Assembly (NCBI GenBank): GCA_932521025.1
Contig: OW051470.1
Coordinates: forward strand, 6,062,501-6,126,500
Length of the DNA stretch: 64,000 bases
Reading direction: 5' to 3'
Origin: Oscheius onirici
Lineage: Eukaryota; Nematoda; Chromadorea; Rhabditida; Rhabditidae
Below the pieces are notes generated by a model. The model was not told the origin of the DNA. It made no database searches and was given only the letters and a program-made list of their open reading frames with translations. Below, piece by piece: positions 57,207 through 64,000 of the stretch. The position numbers were made by a program, and so were the translations under genes. How positions within the stretch are numbered: the stretch's first letter is position 1; each line of letters opens with the position of its first letter.

Positions 57207-60200
57207 CTATCCAAACATCCAAATCAACGCCTTGATGATGTAATGTGAAGATCCATACTCGCCAGCAGGAGCCGAATCGTACAGATGTCGACAGATTCCT
57301 CGGGCACCATCACATCGTTTTCCAGATCCGCAACATTCCAGAACAATCGTTCCCAATTCGACCTGTAAACTCTCTTCTGATCAATTAGCCAGGAAGTGTC
57401 ATTAATCTAGCCAGTCTACCGTAACCCGAACGAGATACGACTCGGTCAAGGTCTCTCACCCCTCTGAAAGGAACCGGTTCCTCTCGACGTAATCGCCATT
57501 GCAACCAGGAAAAAAGCGGGGACATTCGAATCTGACTGTTGGCAATAGAACATAGATTTGTGTTTTGATTACTGTAGTTTTATTAGTTCTTCTAAACCAA
57601 GAAGGAGGTAATTAATAACGCAATTAACGGTCGACCTCCGTCAGCCGTTCCCATAGTAAATTCATTAATTAGACACATTTTCCCTGGAGTTCAATTGTCT
57701 TCTCCGACAATTTCCTGAGAGAAATAGTCAGTTTGAGAGTTGGTCTATTACCAAAGGGATCAAAACGTTGTCCTTGAGTTCTCTGCACGCAAGTGGACTC
57801 ACATTATGGGCGATGAAAATCTCGTTGGTCTTTCGAAGAATCGAATCCACGTCAAGGGCGCAGTCGCGGGGAATCCGTGGTTCAGACAGAGTCAACTTCT
57901 CCAGTCTTCCCAGAAGCCACAACGTTTCGACTACCTGAAAATTCAATGTTGTTTGCTTCCAATGGACCAACCATTTCTCGATACTCCGGCTGAGCAATCT
58001 GGTTGAGAGCCTCTTCCACCTCGAGGGCAAACTTGATCTCTCTTCTCGTCATCTCTTGCGTTAATCCCCAGTGCAACACTGTGTCGTTAATCCGTAAACC
58101 GTGCGGCAAACGATGTACCGTATCCCAGAGACACTGAAAGACTTTCGTTTGATTATTCGAAGAGATGCCGGAAATATAATAATAATAAAAAATATCTATT
58201 TGATCTAACACCTGATCGGATGCTTTGTTTGTACAGCCATATTTCTAGTTCAGAGGACAGCTCAGTTATGTTCCTATATCCCTGCCAACATGTCTAAAAA
58301 CAGTCTAATAGATTCCGTTAATATGTGAACTATTTCGTGTGCGGTGTGTACAGCTGGTCGGGTCGCCATATATGATGTAGCACATGCCAGATGCGATCAT
58401 TAGAAATGCGTTCGCGGGTCATTTCCCCAAAGAAATGGAGACCTACAGCGTAAAAGTGATGGGGAACGCGGTTGAGAGCCCCGTCAATCTTTCTATGACG
58501 AAGCCAGACTCCGACTTGGAAGTCGTCAGTGTCTTCCTCTTCATCCTCTTCCTGCACATCGGGAATCTGTTCTACACTCTTTTGACGCATCGACTTGCGG
58601 AGACTCTGAAACAATCTGGTCATTATTCTAGTCTTATTTGTACCTTTCTCTCCTCGATGTGTCTCTTGAATGACCCGATGCCAGTTCTCGTCTCTCTAGC
58701 CGCGTCGTCATCCACGTACTCTTCGAGAAGTCTTCCGCTCAAAAGGGAGAAGAGCATCGACTTCAACTCGAAAGGACTCATAGTCAACAGTTTTTCGGCT
58801 GCTTCGGCTGCAGACAGACTTCGAATTCTAGCCAGTTCCGATGCCAGTACCTGAATATTTTAAATATTTGGGAGACTCTGAACCTAGTACCTGAATAATG
58901 AGACCTATTCGCACGCGGAACATTTCCGTAAAAAGCTTTGGTTCTGTTCGGACAAGAGAGCCAAGAGAGATGATGATCTCCTGACTCAGAATATAAGCAT
59001 TCGGATCGTCGGCATATGCTCTGTGCATAATGTTTTTCAGTTCTTCTTTGGTTTTCGGACATGTAATGGCTTCTTCTTTCTTGGAGGGAAGTCCTACAGT
59101 CAGTTGTTTCTGTCGTACCAGTAGGTGAGTGACTGATTTACAGAGTTCTTCGAGTTGGCGCTGGAGAAGACCAGCTGACAGACGAACCAGGGCCCAGTCT
59201 CTACATTCACAAGCCTTCGAGTAAATCTCCTCCATCAGCTGATGGACTGTTATTTCCTGGTCGTTCAGCTCCACTTCATAGTCGGGACCACTATAGATTT
59301 CTTTCAATACATTTCTTACTAAATAAACATACAACTTCATCCAGAGACAGTGAATGATGGAAGCCTGTTCGTCCAAAACGACCGTTTCCAACAAAAGATT
59401 CACGAGATCATCGGAATGCATGTCTTTCATCTGGGACATGTTCCTTTGGGATCCAGAACTAAACCAAGAATTGTCGAGTTTTCAAATTGACTAACCTCTC
59501 GCTCTCGAGTCTATTCCTCGAAGTAGTCGTCAGAACGTTTCTCAGCTGACTACTACTTCTCTCCCGGACCATTCCAAGGGTCGGAGAGGTCCTTTTGGGC
59601 TCCTCCGAGGTCTTTTTCAGAACGGAAGGAGGAGACATTTCGCTCTTCACCCTGTAGGCTAATCTGAGTTCAGCAAGATCTGAACATAGACAATCTTCAG
59701 TGACTCTTTTTCCAACAAACCCGAATCATTGCTGTCCAAGGCGATTGACCTGTGTCTCATAGAGGCCTTGTGGATTAGACCATACGACCTTCTGTCCTTG
59801 ACAGACTCTCCTCTTTTCAATTGAGTCTTGACCGCTGACTTGTCGCGAACACGAATATCGTCAGTGGGGAGATTGAAGTGTATTCTGGCATTTGTGACGG
59901 CCTCTTCCAGAAGATCCTCAATATTTCCATCGTGAAGTTCCATCTTGCTGACTGCTGTTGTTCGGAAGAAGTCGGACAGATTCTTCATAACCACTCGAGC
60001 GCCACCCAGATATCCGGTACTGATCTTCTTGATTGTTCCCAGAACTGTTGACTTCATGAACTTGTTAAAAGAGATGGACGAGAAAACGGATAATCCATCC
60101 TGGAGAAACATAACTAGTCGGTTCTGTACATGCAACCTACAGTAGTCAACATGGAAGAGTCTACAACGAGAACGACCAACGGTCGTCCAGAAATACTGGT

Positions 60201-62261
60201 CGAATTCCAACTGGCGTAGATGTACTGTAGTTCGGAACTCCATTCGTCCATCAGGATACGAATGTCGTACATTAGATGAGATCTTCGGCTGTCCATAAAC
60301 TGTGAAAGGTTAGACTATAGAAAAGTGGAAATACCTGCGGTGTGAAGATGACAAACTTCTGTCCAATTTGGTAGAGTCGACTGGTAGTCAAGAGTCCGAC
60401 ATCTCTGTCCATCGGTCGACCGGTCAGATTGAGTTTTTCACAATGGCCAATTCTAGGAAAACATGGTTGAATACTGAGCTGAACTCACTTGGAGAGCATG
60501 TTCTGTAGGGCAAAGGCAGGCATAACCGAGAAGACCGGGTCGATCTCATCGACTCGCTGGACAGATATTTCATTGGCTAGTAGTTCCTGTTGAACGTCTT
60601 CAGTCTCTGCCAGTATGGTCACTGAAATGTTTGAATTTGTGTCAAAAAAAAGAACAAACCTTGAACTTCACAAGGTGGCCGTTTCTCGAAAGCGGAGAGT
60701 CGTCGACTGAGAGGATCCAGTTCAGCCGGAGTGAGGAATCCCTCGTAGAGAAGAGAGGACACGATGTAGAGAGACTGTGCCCAGAGGAAAGGTCTTAAAT
60801 CTTTTCAGATTGACAAAGATAAAACATACATGGCTCCTGCTGGCGATCTCGGCTGTGATCCACGATCCGCCTTCTCCCCAGAAACGTTCTGGATATCTAC
60901 TTTGTACAGTTCAGGCATCCAGCGAACTCCATGTTCGCCAGGAACCATAACCTCTTCGAGTTGTTGCCAATAATGGGCAGTTGCCTCGTGATTCCGGGAA
61001 TAGAGGGCATCAAGAAGAAGGAGACAAAGAAAGACTGGCCATTCGCACTCAATGTCTTCAAACTGTTGCAGTTCGGACTTGTTGTAGTAAAGACGAGAGG
61101 GGTCCTAAGTATGAGAAACTCTAGTACAAACAAGAGTCATACCTCGAGAGCTGTCTTGTACCCGTCCCTAAGGAACCGTCTGCAACCATACTTTCCCAGA
61201 AGAGTCTCGACTATCGTTTCTCGCGTCTTATCGACTACACTTGGATCTTCGACGGCAAAGGCTGGATATGAGATGATCATTAGTAGAGCGGCGTCTGTTT
61301 CCTAAAGACCCCTGAGTTAGACAAGAGTTGGAGATATACCTTGCTGAAAGACTCTCTCGGAAGCATGCTGCTCAAAACTGCCGAACATTGCTCAATTTCG
61401 TCGGGGAGAACATGAATAACACTTCCACGTGAACCATCTCCAAACAAATCTCCGACATCGTTCAAAGCCTGAAGAGCTGCTTTGACCATTCCAATGGAGG
61501 AGGCATTCAGTTCTCGAATTCCTTGGTTCGTTTTGTCACCTCTCTCCCAAATACCGTAATCCTGGATACAATAAAGATTCAAAGAGAATAAGATAACTGA
61601 CCGGTGTTCTGTAACCCGTTTCGATGTAATAGACAAGGTTTTGGATGAAAGCTACTTCGTCGAAGTTCCGGACAACTTGAAGACCAGAGGCTGTGATTTG
61701 AGCCAGAGTTAAGAGAAACAGAGACGTCGCATCCATCTGCAGATGTCCCCATTCGGAATCTCCACAAACAGAGTCTGGAAGAGAGAGAGAGAGAGTATGA
61801 TTCAAGAGTCGCGACTTACTCTTTGAACTGACAGAGTACTTGGCATGAAGAGCGTCCAAAGGTCTTTGAAATTTTTTGAACATTTCCACTTTGTCAGCCT
61901 GTCTCATAAGACATTCCAATATCGACTGCATCATTTTTACACTAAAGACAGTTTGTTTTGTTTATGTAATTCTTACCAGGTGAAGCCGAGCTCGTTGGCT
62001 TTGTTCAGGTCTTCGTCGAAATCGGCCGATTTCATGTAGGCTCGGTACAAAGCCCAAAGAGAATGAGCAATATAAACATTGTCTCGAATCCAGGCGTGTC
62101 CTTTGATTGTGAATAGAAAGGGAAGGAAAAGAGACAATACCTGGGAACTCTTTCTGGTTGGCGAAGAGAGCTGTGATGGCATTCTGGTTCTTCATTATCG
62201 TCTGATCCAGCATATAAAGTATTCGGTCGAGACGAACTCCCGATCCACTGCGAGATCTCAT
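57207..62261 (-). CDS. PHKA: Phosphorylase b kinase regulatory subunit alpha
   Basis: Large regulatory subunit of phosphorylase kinase, the glycogenolysis switch. ATG 62261 opens [20 protein letters not shown], the start typical of alpha subunits (MRSRSxSGVRLD). The N-terminal glucoamylase-like domain has [98 protein letters not shown] and [17 protein letters not shown]. Later parts include [77 protein letters not shown] and [20 protein letters not shown]. It ends ALIWMFG, TAG 57207, with no CAAX farnesylation box such as that of human PHKA. About 20 short-intron exons. Confidence 0.93.
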
Positions 62262-62316
62262 TTTCGGGAGTGCTGACAGAGGAAGTGTTAAAAAAGGTAA
62301 TCAAAGATAGATTCTG

Positions 62317-62570
62317 TCATATCGATTGGGAGAATTCCCAAAAGCGAGAATGTAAAATTTTGTTCTCAGTGAGATCCTTTGGAACTGAGATAAGGAAAAC
62401 AAAACAAGACCAGTAAATGTCAAAATACTCTGTTCCGGAAGAGATCTGGATCCGTACGCAATTGCGTACTCTTTGGGAGGGACGATAAGGTTTTCAAACG
62501 GTGAGAAGTCATTCGGCTTATCAACGACTTTCCTCAAATTCTCTATTCCGTCTTTGACTCAATTCACTTG
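62317..62570 (-). CDS. Small gene fragment upstream of PHKA, start unresolved
   Basis: Two exons read cleanly: DGIENLRKVVDKPNDFSPFE plus NLIVPPKEYAIAYGSRSLPE, then over a 45-nt intron (GTATTTTG...TATCTCAG) IPKDLTENKILHSRFWEFSQ and a TGA at 62317. Amino-acid composition and the canonical intron argue for a real protein. Upstream an open frame (NLEDSKVRVISRTAGGTSKS) precedes it but is out of phase by 8 nt, so either a small exon is missed or the gene is damaged. The stop lies 56 nt before the PHKA start and a CTGTCAG acceptor sits between, an operon-like arrangement. Family not recognised. Confidence 0.45.
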
Positions 62571-62712
62571 AATTTGGATTTTGAAGTACCGCCAGCTGTT
62601 CTAGAAATTACGCGCACTTTCGAGTCTTCCAAATTTCCATTTTTCCTAAAGTTTATAAGCAAAACTGAAGTCTTCCTTTTTTCGAATCTAAATTTTCGGA
62701 GTTTTTGCGGAG

Positions 62713-64000
62713 ATGTTTGATGAGGCTGCGACAGAGGCAGCACTTGCTGTTGCCCAAAAAGCCACCACATTCGATCACGGTAGACGGCATGAAGAGGCCG
62801 TGCACTTCTATCTGGAAGCAGCAAACAGAATTTTAGCTCTTCTAAAGGAGAAGAAGGTAACGCTGCTTTTTTTCTTTGCTGATTTTGATCCAGATTCGAC
62901 CTGTTTTTCGCAAAAATGCATTGGAGTATATTGACAGAGCTGAATATTTGAAAAAAGAACTTCCCAGACTGCAAGAAATCGCCAGAGTACTGCTGATTCT
63001 CTTCTTAAAATGTTCCGGTTTCAGCAAACTAAATCAATCAACCAGATCAAATATGAACAAGCCGAGTTCGCTATCTTGAAAGCACAAGATCTTGATGAAC
63101 AGGGACATATTTCGCTAGCCATCTACAGGTATCAAGAGGCTGTCGAGCTGTGTTTGCGAGCGGTAAGACTCCTATTTTAGTTTTACTAATAATCGTTTTC
63201 AGCAAGAAACTTGCGCAGACGAGAACTTACGTAAAAAATTGAAAGCTATAGCTTCGCAAGCCCTCATCCGTGCAGAACATCTCGCAGAAAAGCAGTCCCG
63301 TCTCAACTTTGCTCAGTTAGCAGCAAATCTTCCAGAAGTTCCTGCTATTCGTAAGTTCATACTCTATATTGACAGAGCTGAATATTTTAAAAAAGAACTT
63401 CCCAGACTGCAAGAAATCGCCAGGGTACTGCTGATTCTCTTCTTAAAATGTTCCGGTTTCAGCAAACTAAATCAATCAACCAGATCAAATATGTTCATAG
63501 AACGAATTTAGCTATTAATACAACTGGCCTTGCTCCTCCCTCTCCACTCATCACACCACAATCTGTTTCTGAACCGTCTTCGCCTTCAAGAGAAAGACCT
63601 AGACAGGTATTATTTTCATTCAACATATATTCAAAACAACCATTCAGGAAGATGGACTAACCAAAGAGGAGCTCGCTGTGCTCCGAACTACCTCCAACAT
63701 CAACGGCCGAAATTACGTCCCCTTTTTGCTACACGACCTGAAAGAGAAATTCTCATTCCTCTCGCCTTTTTTGTATGTTTTTTAAATTCTTCGGTCTAAC
63801 AATAAGACATTCTAGGGATCCGGATGGAAAGATTCCCCTGGCAGAGAAGCAGAAAAAGCGTCTAAAAGGATGGATGAGGCCATCCGAGTTTCTAGAAGAG
63901 CCGGCGATTATCAAGAATGTCGACAGTGGAACCATCAAACAGGTGAAAACATCTGAAGTTTTCCTGTATCATTAGGTTTAGACAGTAATCTCGGATTGCT
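62713..64000 (+). CDS. CAPN7: Calpain-7, N-terminal part (truncated by window edge)
   Basis: Cysteine protease linked to ESCRT-III. ATG 62713 (MFDEAATEAALAVAQKATTF) opens the first MIT domain (RRHEEAVHFYLEAANRILAL; YIDRAEYLKKELPRLQEIAR) and a second MIT repeat follows (FAILKAQDLDEQGHISLAIY; YQEAVELCLRA). After a Ser/Pro linker the calpain domain begins: EELAVLRTTSNINGRNYVPF, DPDGKIPLAEKQKKRLKGWM and RPSEFLEEPAIIKNVDSGTI. The final bases encode TVISDC, where C is the catalytic cysteine (DCSFVAS in human), so the protease core lies beyond the window. Divergent from PHKA. The intron after NLPEVPAI carries a duplicated piece of exons 2-3. Confidence 0.92.
62927..63055 (+). repeat. 129-bp direct repeat, source copy (CAPN7 exon 2, intron and exon 3)
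   Basis: Spans the end of exon 2, the whole 36-nt intron and the start of exon 3. It recurs at 63,365-63,493 with only two substitutions seen by eye. Confidence 0.92.
63365..63493 (+). repeat. 129-bp direct repeat, intronic copy in CAPN7
   Basis: Second copy of 62,927-63,055, inserted just inside a GTAAGT donor (intron about 63,353-63,511). Splice sites within the copy are intact, so it could be used as an alternative exon, although splicing across it restores the conserved reading frame (PAI to PINTTGLAPP). Confidence 0.9.

Noticed and set aside
61770..61800. GAGAGA microsatellite in PHKA as a functional site
   Set aside because: A short simple repeat inside an intron; nothing supports a role.
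1..64000. CRISPR array, bacterial operon or prophage
   Set aside because: Spliceosomal introns and poly(A) signals throughout show eukaryotic nuclear DNA; no direct-repeat array with spacers was seen.

Overview
The window is from a compact eukaryotic (metazoan) nuclear genome. Almost every gene is broken by very short introns (mostly about 36-60 nt) with GT donors and TTTCAG-like acceptors. Genes lie close together on both strands, several same-strand neighbours are separated by about 60-150 nt, and the conserved proteins are animal ones (serotonin receptor, AIF, calpain-7, Polycomb chromodomain protein). This points to a nematode, but I cannot place the species. Exon edges below were read by eye from reading frame, splice signals and remembered family conservation; no search was run, so spans are CDS envelopes that include introns.

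Left part (1-14.5 kb): a C2H2 zinc-finger gene running off the left edge and an INO80E-type chromatin gene, both on the minus strand and operon-like. On the plus strand follow INTS15 (Integrator), a mitochondrial-looking one-pass membrane protein and AIFM1, again with operon-like spacing. Then come a convergent SUV39-type chromodomain/SET methyltransferase and a tiny secreted-peptide gene. From 14.5 to 22.2 kb there is pyrimidine-rich non-coding DNA with a hAT-like MITE, leading to a 5-HT1-like receptor (22.2-24.9 kb) and a minus-strand PALS1/MPP5-like MAGUK (25.6-27.6 kb).

Middle (28-44.4 kb): a 1.08-kb foldback element; a carboxylesterase; a nested mobile-element complex (31,990-33,652) that carries a 724-bp copy of INTS15; a small plus-strand membrane protein facing a minus-strand membrane protein; OSBP with what look like two paralogous alternative first exons; then cyclin Y and PITHD1. 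A pair of Helitron-like elements sits in introns of the esterase and cyclin Y genes.

Right part (44.4-64 kb): a non-coding stretch; a minus-strand Q-rich protein with a RAWUL-like (PCGF-type) fold; a plus-strand Polycomb-type CBX gene; phosphorylase kinase alpha with a small gene just upstream on the same strand; and divergent CAPN7, cut by the window edge exactly at its catalytic cysteine. Chromatin regulation is a recurring theme (INO80E-like, SUV39-like, CBX, RAWUL protein). The most unusual material is the transposon-mediated duplication of INTS15 exons, the OSBP first-exon set, and two apparent PRC1-type genes lying head-to-head.
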